A stretch of 64,000 nt of DNA from Bryobacter aggregatus MPL3 (GCF_000702445.1 NZ_JNIF01000003.1:1798001-1862000); one strand, 5' to 3'. Shown: positions 1-9,438, counted from the stretch's first letter. Numbers and translations: made by a program. Notes: a model not told the origin generated them from the sequence alone.

Positions 1-1
1 C

Positions 2-121
2 GCCAAGAGTTTCGAATTCGAGAAGGCTGCGCAGTTGAGAGATCGCCTGAAGGCTCTGAGGAGTAAGCTAATCGATGCCCAAAGCGCCGCGGACGGCACT
101 GATCGGAGTGGGACCAGTTAG
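2..121 (+). CDS. uvrB: UvrB C-terminus (partial, UVR motif)
   Basis: The first 39 codons are open and end at TAG 119-121. They encode a charged helical segment (FEFEKAAQLRDRLKAL) that matches the UVR motif, through which UvrB contacts UvrC in nucleotide excision repair. In UvrB this motif is at the extreme C-terminus, which fits the stop about 20 residues later; in UvrC it is internal, so UvrB is the better call. The gene enters from the left edge and its body is not visible. Its last 47 bases overlap the start of the next gene, suggesting co-transcription. Confidence 0.75.
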   Translation, partial: AKSFEFEKAAQLRDRLKALRSKLIDAQSAADGTDRSGTS

Positions 122-902
122 CCAGTCTTGGGTAGCGAAGCTCCCCGGATTGCAGCAGAATCTGGGGCCGGTGAAATCAACCTCATTGAGAGTTGCGAGC
201 CGGCTTGTGAACGCAATCAAGGCTGGTGTTGCGACCGACTCGTTAGAGACAATTCGGAAGGTAGAACTGGTTCTCCTGGCAATTCCAGAAACACAACTGG
301 ATGGCTGGGTGGCGCAAATCTGTGAGAGTAAGATCGATTGGGCCGGCGTGAGTTTCGTCGTCTGTTCCGGGGCTCGAGATAGTACTTCACTGAAAGCACT
401 GCGCAACTGCGGCGCCTCGACGGCGTCGCTGGACAAGATAGACCTTTTCGAAGGGAAACGCTATCTCTTCGAGGGTTCCAAAGTAGCCCTGCATCGGTTA
501 CGGCGTCTTGTCGAGAAGACGGGAGCGGCACGGATTGTGCCCTTGAACGATGGCATGCGCGCCGTGTATGAAGCCGGACTGACCTTTGCCTCAGGGATGA
601 CCTTTCCAATGATCGCTGCTGCGGTGGATACGATGCGGGCCGCTGGCTTGCACTCGAAGATCGCCGAAGGAGTGGTGGAAACGGCAGTACTCGGAGCGGT
701 GCGGTCCTATCTGCGCGCGGGCAAGCGCGGATGGACTGGTCCCATTGCGATGGGAGACCGCGTCGCAATGCGAAAGCAATACCAAGGGCTGTTTGACGTG
801 GAGCCCGTATTGGCGGAGATGTATCTGAAGATCGCGTTGGACTATCTGGTGGAGAGAGTGCCAACTGTAAAACGCCGTCGCCAAAAGCCTCAGGAGTATT
901 AA
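75..902 (+). CDS. Rossmann-fold protein with DUF2520 domain
   Basis: 275 aa. The N-terminus has a dinucleotide-binding glycine motif (GVGPVS, residues 11-16) followed by alternating strands and helices ending in LLAIPETQL, the layout of F420/NADP-type oxidoreductases and pyrroline-carboxylate reductase relatives. The C-terminal half is helical and matches the DUF2520 pattern (long helices rich in Ala/Gly, GWTGPIAMGD near residue 218). In many bacteria such proteins lie near pantothenate genes, but that context is absent here. It starts inside the uvrB tail and ends tail-to-tail (4-base overlap) with the cytochrome gene. The substrate is unknown. Confidence 0.7.
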   Translation: MPKAPRTALIGVGPVSQSWVAKLPGLQQNLGPVKSTSLRVASRLVNAIKAGVATDSLETIRKVELVLLAIPETQLDGWVAQICESKIDWAGVSFVVCSGARDSTSLKALRNCGASTASLDKIDLFEGKRYLFEGSKVALHRLRRLVEKTGAARIVPLNDGMRAVYEAGLTFASGMTFPMIAAAVDTMRAAGLHSKIAEGVVETAVLGAVRSYLRAGKRGWTGPIAMGDRVAMRKQYQGLFDVEPVLAEMYLKIALDYLVERVPTVKRRRQKPQEY

Positions 903-2665
903 ATCGATTTCAAGTATTCGATCAGCGCCCAGCGGTCACTCTCCGGGAGATTGGGGCCTACAACTCCATTGCCCCGCGGCCCATCCTCAAACCAATGACC
1001 TTCATTGCTGTTGCCGGGGTGGGTGTATTCGAACTTGTAGCCGCCAGGAAACTCGCCGGTTTCATAACCAACTTTGATTGGATCGTAGTTCTTATTGCCA
1101 AGCCAGAACTCCGGTTTTCCGCGCTGCTGTCGGCCTGTCAATAGCGAATAGAGGTTGGGAACCGAGCCGTTGTGGAGGTAGGGCGCACAGGCCCAGATGC
1201 CATTCAAAGGTCTGGCTTTGTAGATGAGTTGCGCACGCACGGCCGGGGTGTTGTCCGAGCGATAACCAGACCATTCCGCGCGTTGCTCCGGGCTGAAGTT
1301 CATCTTGGCGAAGTATTGGTCGCGGATGCCCTTGGTGACCAGTTCCAGGCCAGCACCGGCGGAGACGATTCCTTTGTTGAGGGCTCCGGTGTCGGCGGTG
1401 CGGTTCATGAAGAGCGTGGCTTGTTGCGGGTCTGTGCCGATGACCGGGAGCGGGATGTCTCTGAGATTGAGAAAGCGCTTGCCCGCGGGGTTGACCACCC
1501 AGTATTGGGGCTTTGGCTCGCGAAGGTCCCGTTCGAGCTCCTGCCGCGGAGGGAGATGGCAGCCTTGGCAGTGTTCGCGATAGAGTGCTTCGCCACGGGT
1601 GACCTTGGCTGGGTCGAGAGGCGGAAAGATCGCAGGCCACTGCGGTGATTTCAAGCCTGTCAATGGGGCAGGTCCGGAGAGGAGATCTTCGAGCGCCTTC
1701 AGGCCCGGCATGTCGATACTGCTATCGAAACTCGTTGCGGTGGGACCGTAGAGTTTGGCAACCGCGCGGACGCCAAGCGCTTCTCCGATGTTGCGTACCA
1801 GCGGGTCGGCAATGCTGGAATTGTACTGGACCCAGGTGAACCAGGAGGCGTCCCAGACCTGCGGGAAGCGCACGGGCGAGTTGCCCTGGGCGAAGTTCTT
1901 TTCGTTCTGCATGTCCATGGCGAAGACCTGATTGCCGATGCGCGTGAGCGCGTCTGTGCGGCCGAAACCCGCGTCGTGCGGATAGACATTGCCGCGAGTG
2001 ACCGCAGAGAGTTCCGCCTTGGCCCGCTTGAGGAAGGCTTCGAAGCCAGTGCGCAGTTCCTGTTTTGCCGTATCGCTCGGATGATCGCCAAGGACCCGTC
2101 TCTCAAAACGCCCGTAGCGGCCGGGATAGGATTCCGTGAGGAGGAGCGCAATGCCGAGAGCTTTTTGGAACTCGGTCGGCTGGATCATCGCGACGCCGCC
2201 CTCAATGCGCACGGCGTGGGTGTTGTAGTGTAACTCGCCGGTGTGGCAGGCGGCGCAGTTGAGGCCGACAACCGTATAGTTCTTACCGGAGTCGGGATCG
2301 TGGAAGTTTACATCACGAGCGAAGCCAATGGGCAGGCCGTCCGGATTGTACTTGCTGTCCTTCGGGCTGGGGAGAAAACCAAAGCGGCCGAGATAGCTCT
2401 GGGTTGCTAGCAAGTCGCAGCCAAAGGGAGACAGGCAGGGCTGTTCGAGCGCAAGGAACCAGGCGTAGGGGACGAGTCGTGTGCCCTGACTGATGTGGTG
2501 GAACTGCTGTTGCTGGTCTGGGCTCCAGCCTTGTTCGAGATGGACGATCTCACCGGGAGCCTGGTAGGCGGGTGCGACGACGCGAAGCCGCTTGAGTTGC
2601 GGATAAGCGAACACAGCCAAGACAATTCCGATTGCCAGTAGGAGCCAGCCTAACTTTTTCCACAT
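899..2665 (-). CDS. Membrane-anchored di-haem c-type cytochrome (RoxA/peroxidase-like)
   Basis: 588 aa. An N-terminal hydrophobic segment (about residues 5-22) should act as an uncleaved anchor or signal, placing the protein on the periplasmic side. Two CXXCH haem c sites are visible: CAACH at residues 137-141 and CQGCH at 366-370. The spacing and the stretches QGTRLVPYAWFLALE and CAPYLHNGSVPNLYSLL fit the family annotated di-heme-cytochrome C peroxidase, which includes rubber oxygenase RoxA. The ATG has a strong Shine-Dalgarno (GGGAGG about 5 bases upstream). The true reaction (peroxidase, dioxygenase or electron transfer) cannot be told from sequence. Confidence 0.8.
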   Translation of the reverse strand: MWKKLGWLLLAIGIVLAVFAYPQLKRLRVVAPAYQAPGEIVHLEQGWSPDQQQQFHHISQGTRLVPYAWFLALEQPCLSPFGCDLLATQSYLGRFGFLPSPKDSKYNPDGLPIGFARDVNFHDPDSGKNYTVVGLNCAACHTGELHYNTHAVRIEGGVAMIQPTEFQKALGIALLLTESYPGRYGRFERRVLGDHPSDTAKQELRTGFEAFLKRAKAELSAVTRGNVYPHDAGFGRTDALTRIGNQVFAMDMQNEKNFAQGNSPVRFPQVWDASWFTWVQYNSSIADPLVRNIGEALGVRAVAKLYGPTATSFDSSIDMPGLKALEDLLSGPAPLTGLKSPQWPAIFPPLDPAKVTRGEALYREHCQGCHLPPRQELERDLREPKPQYWVVNPAGKRFLNLRDIPLPVIGTDPQQATLFMNRTADTGALNKGIVSAGAGLELVTKGIRDQYFAKMNFSPEQRAEWSGYRSDNTPAVRAQLIYKARPLNGIWACAPYLHNGSVPNLYSLLTGRQQRGKPEFWLGNKNYDPIKVGYETGEFPGGYKFEYTHPGNSNEGHWFEDGPRGNGVVGPNLPESDRWALIEYLKSI

Positions 2666-2726
2666 AAATCCTCCCTATCTTAGCCGTCTGTTGTACGTGC
2701 GAGAAAGTGGGGCAAAACGGATCAGG

Positions 2727-4238
2727 CTAAGTGACGGGTCCGGGGGTAAAAGGTGCGAGGGCATTCTGCAGCCCCCAGTGCTCAGCCCAGGACTTCTTCC
2801 GCCCGCTGGCCATCTCGAGGATGAGATGAAACAGGCTCCAGCCTGCGGATTCGATGGTGGCCTCGCCGGAGGCAATGGGACCGGCATCGAAATCGATGAG
2901 ATCCGGCCAACGTTCCGCAAGCGCGGTACGCGAAGAAACCTTCAAGACCGGCACCAGTGCGAGGCCATAGGGGGTGCCTTCGCCGGTGGTGAAGACATGC
3001 AGATTCATCGACGCCAATTGCTGGGTGCCGCAGATGAAGTCGCTGGCGGGAGTAGCGGCAAAGACAAGGCCCTTCGCCGTGACCTTCTGGCCATGTGAGG
3101 CCACTGCATGGATCGCTCCCGAACCGGACTTCGCAATGCTGCCCAGGCTCTTTTCGACAATGTTGACCAGGCCGCCGCGTTTGTTGCCGGGCGTCGTGTT
3201 GGCGCTGCGGTCGGCGCCGCCACGGGCAAGGTATTCGTCGTACCAGCGCATCTCCTCAATCAGCTCGCGGGCGACAGCAGGAGTGGCACAGCGCGGCGTC
3301 AGCAGGTGGATGGCGTCGCGTACCTCGGTGACTTCGCTGAAGAGCACTGTGGCTCCGGCGCGCACGAGCAAATCCGCGGCATAGCCGACGGCGGGATTGC
3401 AGGTGACTCCCGAGAAGGCGTCGCTGCCGCCGCACTGGAGGCCGACAATCAGATCGGAGGCAGGAAGCGTGGTGCGTTGGCGGCGGTTGAGCTCGGCAAG
3501 GCGTCGCTCGGCTGCCTCCATGAGGGTTGAGACGCTTGCGCCGAAGCCCTGCTGGTCTTGCAAACGAATCAGGTTGGGCTGGACATCGTAGGTGGGCAAC
3601 AGCCGGATGGGCTGGAGCTTCTCACAACCGAGGCTGACCACCAGCGGAGCACCGGCCATGTTCGCGTGGCGGCTGATGTGGCCGAGGGTGGCGATGGGAA
3701 TCCTGGCGCCCGGTGCTTCAATGGCAACGCCACAGCCGTAGTTGTGGGTGATGGCGACGGCATCGTCGACATTCGGAAAGCGGGGCAGCAATTCGGCGCG
3801 AATCCGCTGGATCGCATAGTCGACGGTAGGCGCGACACATTGCACGGTGGTGGTGATGCCGAGAATATTTCTGGTGCCGGCGCTGCCGTCGGCGTTGCGG
3901 TAGCCCGCAAAGGTATAACCCTCGAGTGGCGCGAGTGGTGCAGGCACTTCTGTGGCCAGCGGCAATGAATCAAGATCAGGGGCCGCTGGCATGTCGACAA
4001 TATCCTCTCGGACCCAGGATCCTGCGGGGAGATCCCGCTTGAGGTGGCCAATGATCTGGCCATAGCGGAGAATCGGCTGGCCCTGGGCAAGGTCTAGAAG
4101 CGATACCTTATGGGCCTGCGGGATGGCTTCGCGCAAAACGAAGCCATCGGCGAAGCGGGCGCCAGCGGCAAGCCCTTCGGGGTTCACAATCACGGCGACG
4201 TTGTCGCGGGGGTGTACTTTGACAAAACGGGGCGTCAA
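2727..4238 (-). CDS. garD: Galactarate dehydratase
   Basis: 503 aa, close to the 523 aa of E. coli GarD, and very similar along its whole length from the [13 protein letters not shown] start to the terminal TPGPVT. It contains [36 protein letters not shown] and [12 protein letters not shown], the marks of the UxaA/GarD family, and it follows GarD rather than altronate dehydratase in the N-terminal SAF-like part. The enzyme dehydrates galactarate to a 5-dehydro-4-deoxy-glucarate product. The start is TTG at 4238; the divergent Gfo/Idh/MocA gene starts only 17 bases away. No other galactarate catabolic gene is in the window. Confidence 0.9.
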   Translation of the reverse strand: MTPRFVKVHPRDNVAVIVNPEGLAAGARFADGFVLREAIPQAHKVSLLDLAQGQPILRYGQIIGHLKRDLPAGSWVREDIVDMPAAPDLDSLPLATEVPAPLAPLEGYTFAGYRNADGSAGTRNILGITTTVQCVAPTVDYAIQRIRAELLPRFPNVDDAVAITHNYGCGVAIEAPGARIPIATLGHISRHANMAGAPLVVSLGCEKLQPIRLLPTYDVQPNLIRLQDQQGFGASVSTLMEAAERRLAELNRRQRTTLPASDLIVGLQCGGSDAFSGVTCNPAVGYAADLLVRAGATVLFSEVTEVRDAIHLLTPRCATPAVARELIEEMRWYDEYLARGGADRSANTTPGNKRGGLVNIVEKSLGSIAKSGSGAIHAVASHGQKVTAKGLVFAATPASDFICGTQQLASMNLHVFTTGEGTPYGLALVPVLKVSSRTALAERWPDLIDFDAGPIASGEATIESAGWSLFHLILEMASGRKKSWAEHWGLQNALAPFTPGPVT

Positions 4239-4255
4239 TCCGTTAGTCTAGACCC

Positions 4256-5536
4256 ATGTCTATCACCCGACGCAGCATTTTGAGTTCTTCCACGATGGTG
4301 TTTGCTCTTCAGGGGGCAGCTCCAGCAGCCAGTATCAAAGACACAGTCAATGTCGGATTCATCGGAAGCGGAATTCGGGGCAAGCAATTGATTGACGAGT
4401 TTAAGGCAGTGCCGGGAATGCGGGGTGTCGCGGTTGCGGACCTCTATGACGGCTGCCTGGTGCGCGCCCAGGAGCAGTTTGAAAACAAGCTGGTGACCTC
4501 GAAAGATTACCGCACCGTGCTGGACAACAAAGACGTGGACGCCGTGGTGATTGCGACGCCCGATCATTGGCATGAGCGCATCACTCTCGATGCTTTATCG
4601 GCGGGCAAGCATGTCTATGTCGAGAAGCCGATGACCTGGTCGATCTCCGAAGGGCCGCGGATTATCGAGGCCGTGAAGCGGAGCGGGAAAGTGTTGCAGG
4701 TGGGTAGCCAGGCGAAGACGTCCACCTTGACGGCCAAGGCGAAGGAGTTGATCGCTGGCGGCGCCATCGGTAAGGTGAACATGATCCGGATGGGCAATCA
4801 CCGGAACAACGCCGAGGGGGCCTGGGAGTATCCGATTCCGCCCGATGCCTCTGAGAAGACGATCGATTGGCCGAAGTACCTGGGTAGGGTTTCAAAGCGC
4901 CCCTTTGATGCAAAACAGTTCTTCCGGTGGCGTTGCTGGTGGGAATTCGGCAGCGGCGTGGCAGGCGATCTGTTTGTGCACCAGTTGACGCAGATGCACG
5001 AGTACATGGGCGTGCGCGCGCCGAAGTCGGCGGTGTCCCAAGGCGGCATTTTCCGTTGGAACGATGGGCGAACTGTGCCCGATATCATGAACAGCCTGCT
5101 CGAGTATCCCGAAGGCTTTCTGGTGGACGTCTATGTGACCCAGGCGAATTCCTTCCAGCCGCGCGGGATTCTCGTCATGGGCGACAAGGGTACGCTGCAA
5201 CTGGAGAATTCGCGCATCACGCTGACCCAGGATTCGAAGCCGACCGAAGCCCAGTTTTACGGCAGTGCGAACTTTCCCAAAAAGCTGCGGGACGAGTATC
5301 TGGCCCAGTTTGCCAACGAGACCAGGCCGGAACGGGTGGCGCCGCAGGAGATTGCCGTCGAGCGAGGGCCGTCGCATAATTCGTTCTTTATCGATTCGAT
5401 TGTGAATTCAAAACCCAGCCGTGAGAACGCCGAAGAAGGGCATCATGCGGCTGCTGCGGCACATCTGTGTAACATTGCGTTTCGCAAGGGAACGCGGGTG
5501 ACCTACGATCCGGTGGCTTCCCGCGTCCGTTCATAG
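4256..5536 (+). CDS. Tat-exported Gfo/Idh/MocA-family oxidoreductase
   Basis: 426 aa. The N-terminus MSITRRSIL with a following hydrophobic, Ala-rich stretch looks like a twin-arginine signal, so the protein is probably folded with NAD(P) and exported. The NAD-binding motif is GFIGSGIRG (residues 34-42), and the family hallmark EKP is at 123-125 (VEKPMTWS). The rest matches the C-terminal substrate domain. Relatives act on sugars, inositol or glycosides; the substrate is unknown here. Its divergent position next to garD suggests a sugar-acid or sugar role. It ends tail-to-tail with the GT2 gene, overlapping by 34 bases. Confidence 0.85.
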   Translation: MSITRRSILSSSTMVFALQGAAPAASIKDTVNVGFIGSGIRGKQLIDEFKAVPGMRGVAVADLYDGCLVRAQEQFENKLVTSKDYRTVLDNKDVDAVVIATPDHWHERITLDALSAGKHVYVEKPMTWSISEGPRIIEAVKRSGKVLQVGSQAKTSTLTAKAKELIAGGAIGKVNMIRMGNHRNNAEGAWEYPIPPDASEKTIDWPKYLGRVSKRPFDAKQFFRWRCWWEFGSGVAGDLFVHQLTQMHEYMGVRAPKSAVSQGGIFRWNDGRTVPDIMNSLLEYPEGFLVDVYVTQANSFQPRGILVMGDKGTLQLENSRITLTQDSKPTEAQFYGSANFPKKLRDEYLAQFANETRPERVAPQEIAVERGPSHNSFFIDSIVNSKPSRENAEEGHHAAAAAHLCNIAFRKGTRVTYDPVASRVRS

Positions 5537-6390
5537 AGAAAACCGGCAAGATTCGATAACTGCCAGGCCCCAAGCAACAGCATGCGGTGGACGGCAGACA
5601 AGAAGGGCATTTCCCGGAATGGCGCCGAGAGCCATTCCCACGCGCTGGTGTGCATCCCGATGTCGCGGTGATCATTGCGGCGGTGGAACATGGCGGCGCC
5701 GCGTCCATAGTTGAAATGAACGCGGCAGAAGCGGCGGAGGGTCATTGGGTGGGAGTGATGAATGATCGCCTCCGGGACATAAAGCAGCGGAAGACCGGCG
5801 GAGTACCAGCGTTCGCAGAGGTCGCGGTCTTCGGCGGCGGCAAGAGGATAGGTCTCGTCGAATCCGTTCATGCGGTGGAAGGTTTCGGCCGCCATCGCGA
5901 TGTTATTGGAGGCGAAAAAGCGGGCCTTACCGGGCACGGAATTGTAGTGAGCGTAAACGATGTCGACGATGGATTGTGCCGCGGCGGAGTAGGGATTGTT
6001 GCTCAGCCGGTTTAGGACTTTTCCACCGGCCATGACGCCCGGAGCCTCGTGCACTTTCGTGACGAGGAGACGGATCCAGGACGGGTCCGCCTCACAATCA
6101 TCATCGGTAAAGAGCAATACTTTGCTGACCGCCTGGCGCGCGCCCGCATTGCGGGCCTTCGCCGGGCCACCGTGCGGAACACGGAGCAGCGTCAGGTGGA
6201 ACTGGCTGCGGAAGGGGGCCACGACCTCCTCGAGCGGCGTTTCTCCTTCATCATCGACGATGATGACTTCAAAAGACGTGAAGTCCTGCTGTACCAGCGA
6301 GGCAAGGCAGCGGGCCAGGCGGTTGGGCCGGTTATAGGTCGGGATGATGAGGCTAGCTTCCACCGGAATTCTTTTCCAGGATATATCCAT
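5503..6390 (-). CDS. Glycosyltransferase family 2
   Basis: 295 aa. The GT-A fold is clear: SLIIPTYNRP at the start, VIIVDDEG (nucleotide-sugar binding Asp pair) and LLFTDDDCEAD (the DXD-like metal site), then AAEDRDLCERW typical of GT2. No long membrane helix is visible except a weak hydrophobic stretch near the C-terminus. The ATG at 6390 overlaps the upstream Rsm22-like gene by 38 bases; an in-frame GTG at 6363 is a possible alternative start. The acceptor is unknown; an envelope glycan is likely. Confidence 0.85.
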   Translation of the reverse strand: MDISWKRIPVEASLIIPTYNRPNRLARCLASLVQQDFTSFEVIIVDDEGETPLEEVVAPFRSQFHLTLLRVPHGGPAKARNAGARQAVSKVLLFTDDDCEADPSWIRLLVTKVHEAPGVMAGGKVLNRLSNNPYSAAAQSIVDIVYAHYNSVPGKARFFASNNIAMAAETFHRMNGFDETYPLAAAEDRDLCERWYSAGLPLLYVPEAIIHHSHPMTLRRFCRVHFNYGRGAAMFHRRNDHRDIGMHTSAWEWLSAPFREMPFLSAVHRMLLLGAWQLSNLAGFLYERTREATGS

Positions 6391-7318
6391 CGCCCCAGTC
6401 GAGTTTCCGGGCGATCTTAAATAGCTTAGGGTAGCGCTTGGTGACCGTCAAAACGCCGCGTGCCGGAGCTTCGCAGAGTTCGAGATCGATGCGTCCGGGA
6501 TGAGTGACCGGGTGGCGAATGATCCGTGGCGCACCCACCGGGAGCGCGCCGCGCCATGCGGCAAGGTAGCTGAATTTTTCGTCTTCATAGCCGAGCGTGC
6601 CCCCTTTGAGACGGCGGTGGAGCGCACTGCGGTTGAGGCGCGCCGAAAAATGACACCAGTCGACGCCAGCTGCGGGGCATTTCTCGTCGGCTGGACAAGG
6701 GGCCAGCAGAGAGGCGCCGGCCGAGAGCAGTTCCTTGCGGGCGCGGAGGATGGTTTCAAAGCCCTTGGGCGTACCCGCTTCCACAATGACTAGCAGCTGT
6801 GTGGCGGCCTGCCAGGCTGCAGCCAGCGGGAACTTGTCGCTCTCCCCAAGCGAATAGCTCAGAAGAACGACGTCGTGGGGCGCAAAGGTTGCCGGGGTGT
6901 CGAAGTTGCCGGTTTGCCAGGTGGCCTCGGGGAGAATCTGCTTGCCCAGTTCGACCATCGCGGGCAAGCGCTCGAGGGCAGTGATCCTGGCGAGGCCGGG
7001 CCAGATTTCAGAGAAGGCCAGGGCTCCTGCGCCACATCCGGCGCCAAGGTCCAGGAGAGAAGCCGGGGTCCATTGCGAATCGGGGAGGCGCGAGGCGAGA
7101 GTTTGGACAATGGCTTTAGCCACGGACAGATTGGCGGCTCGCGTGGCAGGAAAGCGTACGGAAAGGTATGCGGCAATCAGCGCTTCATCATCGAGACGAG
7201 CCGCGCGGGTGTTGCGGCCCTCCCGGTAGGCGTTGCTTAAGGTGTTTACCGCATCGCGGATTCGCTCGCTGCCGAGCTGAGTGACAAGGCGTTCGGCCTC
7301 GTGTTGCCAATCGAACAT
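6353..7318 (-). CDS. Rsm22-family (putative rRNA) methyltransferase
   Basis: 321 aa. The SAM-binding motif I is LLDLGAGCGAGALAFSE, followed by a helix-rich region and LLSYSLGES, which match the Rsm22/small ribosomal subunit family. Its bacterial members are often called rRNA methyltransferases. The later part contains a Cys group (LLAPCPADEKCP, then DWCHFSARL), consistent with the metal-binding Cys cluster of mitochondrial Rsm22. It is the first gene of a two-gene minus-strand unit with the GT2 gene. Function is inferred from family only. Confidence 0.75.
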   Translation of the reverse strand: MFDWQHEAERLVTQLGSERIRDAVNTLSNAYREGRNTRAARLDDEALIAAYLSVRFPATRAANLSVAKAIVQTLASRLPDSQWTPASLLDLGAGCGAGALAFSEIWPGLARITALERLPAMVELGKQILPEATWQTGNFDTPATFAPHDVVLLSYSLGESDKFPLAAAWQAATQLLVIVEAGTPKGFETILRARKELLSAGASLLAPCPADEKCPAAGVDWCHFSARLNRSALHRRLKGGTLGYEDEKFSYLAAWRGALPVGAPRIIRHPVTHPGRIDLELCEAPARGVLTVTKRYPKLFKIARKLDWGDGYILEKNSGGS

Positions 7319-7401
7319 AGGACGAAGTTAGCAGGAACTAAACCGGGGGGACCGGTGTCCATACCAAGAGAGCGGTAAAATTGCTGTTAGGAGGCCCCGG
7401 G

Positions 7402-8076
7402 ATGGCCGAGAACAGTTTGGGTTTTAATAACGAGAGCGGCGATGCGTCGGCGCAAGTGTTCAAGGACGCTCTTCTTGTGGAGCGGCTTCGTCAGGGTGAA
7501 GACGAGGCATTCGAAGAACTTCTGCGTGTGTATGAGGACCCGGTCTACGGTCTGGTGTTCCGCCTGCTGAACCAGCAGTCGGATGCGCCCGATGTCGTCC
7601 AGGAAGTATTTCTCAAGGTTTATCGCAATCTGAACCACTTTCAGGGCAAATCTACCCTGAAGACGTGGATCTATCGCATTGCGGTCAACGAAGCCTACAA
7701 TCAACGGCGTTGGTTTGGCCGGCACAAGAAGAATGAGGTTGGCCTCGCGGCCGATGAGGAGCATAGCCGGGGACTGGCAGATGTTTTGCCAGACCGCTGC
7801 CGCTCTCCCTTCGACCTGGCGGCAGACCACGAGACCCGGGCGCTGATCGAAGAAGCGCTCACGAAGATCAATCCCGTCTTCCGGTCTGCGGTCGTGCTGC
7901 GCGATATCGAGGACTTGAGTTACGAGGAGATCGCGGAAGTACTGCAGATCTCACTCGGCACGGTGAAGTCTCGCATTCTTCGTGGGCGTGAAGCATTGCG
8001 GCACGAGTTGGAGGCAAGCCTCGAGCCGAGCCACGGCTTCGCATGGTCGGCGCAAACGGCAGCAGGGCAGTCTTAA
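7402..8076 (+). CDS. ECF RNA polymerase sigma factor (RpoE-like)
   Basis: 224 aa from ATG 7402, chosen because AGGAGG (7389-7394) lies 7 bases before it; the ORF extends further upstream but without support. Region 2 (YEDPVYGLVFRLLNQ, DAPDVVQEVFLKVYRNL, LKTWIYRIAVNEAYNQRR) and region 4 (SYEEIAEVLQISLGTVKSRILRGREAL) are both complete. It is followed after 11 bases by a membrane protein that is probably its anti-sigma factor. It should direct core polymerase to a stress or envelope regulon. Confidence 0.92.
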   Translation: MAENSLGFNNESGDASAQVFKDALLVERLRQGEDEAFEELLRVYEDPVYGLVFRLLNQQSDAPDVVQEVFLKVYRNLNHFQGKSTLKTWIYRIAVNEAYNQRRWFGRHKKNEVGLAADEEHSRGLADVLPDRCRSPFDLAADHETRALIEEALTKINPVFRSAVVLRDIEDLSYEEIAEVLQISLGTVKSRILRGREALRHELEASLEPSHGFAWSAQTAAGQS

Positions 8077-8087
8077 GGGGCAATTGC

Positions 8088-8675
8088 ATGAAACAGGAAA
8101 ATCTACATCAGGAAGTGCGGGATTTGCTGCATACTCTCCCGCGCAGACGGCTTCCCGATGATTTGCGGATGCAGTTGAAGATTTCAGCGAGCAAAGAGGC
8201 TTCGCGCCGGAAGAAGTGGGCTTCGGCGCCGGCTTTTGTTGTTCGGATGAAAAATCACTTTGAACTTTGGAAGGCAAACATGATGCGGCCCTTCGCGGTG
8301 CCGTGCGCCGGTGGCTTGGCTGCGGCGCTGCTTGTCTTCACGATGTTTGTACAAACTTATCCAGTACGCGCAAATACATTAACCGGGGACCGTCCGACGG
8401 CGCTCTATACGGAACCTGCGGCCAAGACTTTGGCTCCTTTTGAACCTCCGACTGCCGATGCTGAAATTGAAGTTTCGATCGACGATCAGGGGCGGATTGC
8501 CGATTATCGTGTGGTGGCGGGAAATCCCGAAATGGATATTGAAGTGCGGTTGAGTGTGGAGCGCACGCTGCTCTTTACGCAATTTATTCCGGCAACCAGC
8601 TTTGGCCAGGCGGTGCCTTCGAAGCTGCGCATCAGTTTGCGCCGTGGCGCCTCCGCCATTACGGTCAAGGGCTAA
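8088..8675 (+). CDS. Probable anti-sigma factor with TonB-C-like periplasmic domain
   Basis: 195 aa from ATG 8088 (AAGGGG at 8075-8080). Residues 1-60 are charged and cytosolic, without the HXXXCXXC zinc motif of ZAS anti-sigma factors. One membrane segment follows (VPCAGGLAAALLVFTMFV). The outer part (about residues 110-190) has the rhythm of a TonB C-terminal domain: IDDQGRIADYRVVAGNP, then FIPATSFGQAVPSKLRISL. The position directly after an ECF sigma gene, in the same operon, is the main evidence for an anti-sigma role. The assignment is by context and architecture only. Confidence 0.55.
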   Translation: MKQENLHQEVRDLLHTLPRRRLPDDLRMQLKISASKEASRRKKWASAPAFVVRMKNHFELWKANMMRPFAVPCAGGLAAALLVFTMFVQTYPVRANTLTGDRPTALYTEPAAKTLAPFEPPTADAEIEVSIDDQGRIADYRVVAGNPEMDIEVRLSVERTLLFTQFIPATSFGQAVPSKLRISLRRGASAITVKG

Positions 8676-8676
8676 T

Positions 8677-9438
8677 TTGCCTCGTAAGTTCGGACAGCAT
8701 TTTCTCAGAGACCAGGCCGTGCTGCAGCGGATTGCGGCGGCTGCGTGTCCGGAAACCGAGCCGCTCGTGATTGAAATCGGGCCGGGCCGGGGGGCTCTCA
8801 CCCGTCCCTTGCTCAGCCGTTGCGAGAAGCTCATTGCGATTGAAGTGGATCCCGAGATGGTGCTTCATCTCGAACGCCAAATGGCAGGCGAGGAACGATT
8901 CTCGGTGCGCCATCAGGATGTCCTGAAGGTTGATCTGCGGGAATTCGCGCCTTGCGTGATCGCAGGCAACTTACCCTACTACATCAGTTCGCCGATTGCG
9001 TCGTTGGTGTTTGCAGCGGCTGGGGCCTGGAAGCGGGCGGTGTTTCTGGTGCAGAAAGAAGTCGCCATGAGGATGGCGGCCCAGCAGGGTTCGCGGGATT
9101 ACGGCTATCTCAGCGTGATGACGCAGGTGCATGCAACAGCGACGATTCTGTTCACCGTGCCGCCGTCTGCCTTTTCGCCCCCGCCCAAAGTCGACTCGGC
9201 TGTGATCCTGCTGGAACCGAAGGTTGTGGATGCCGAGTATGCCCGGCGTTTTCTGCAGTTTGCCAGCCGGAGCTTTTTACACAAGCGCAAGATGTTGCGC
9301 AATAACCTGTCGGCGTTCTATGGCAAGGCGAATTTAGAAGCGCAGCCGGAGGCGACTTTGCGTGCGGAGCAATTGTCGATTGCACAGCTTGAGGCCCTGT
9401 TCGCGCGTCTTTCGTCGCTGGGCCCGATGTTATCCTGA
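8677..9438 (+). CDS. rsmA: 16S rRNA (adenine1518/1519-N6)-dimethyltransferase
   Basis: 253 aa. It dimethylates the two adjacent adenines in the 3' terminal loop of 16S rRNA. PRKFGQHFLRD at the start, motif I VIEIGPGRGALTRPL, and motif IV NLPYYISSP are all present, as is FSPPPKVDSAV. I place the start at TTG 8677, one base after the stop of the upstream gene, because the conserved protein begins there and the family is about 260 aa. The longer ORF runs back into the previous gene. Expression is probably coupled to the sigma/anti-sigma operon. Confidence 0.93.
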   Translation: MPRKFGQHFLRDQAVLQRIAAAACPETEPLVIEIGPGRGALTRPLLSRCEKLIAIEVDPEMVLHLERQMAGEERFSVRHQDVLKVDLREFAPCVIAGNLPYYISSPIASLVFAAAGAWKRAVFLVQKEVAMRMAAQQGSRDYGYLSVMTQVHATATILFTVPPSAFSPPPKVDSAVILLEPKVVDAEYARRFLQFASRSFLHKRKMLRNNLSAFYGKANLEAQPEATLRAEQLSIAQLEALFARLSSLGPMLS

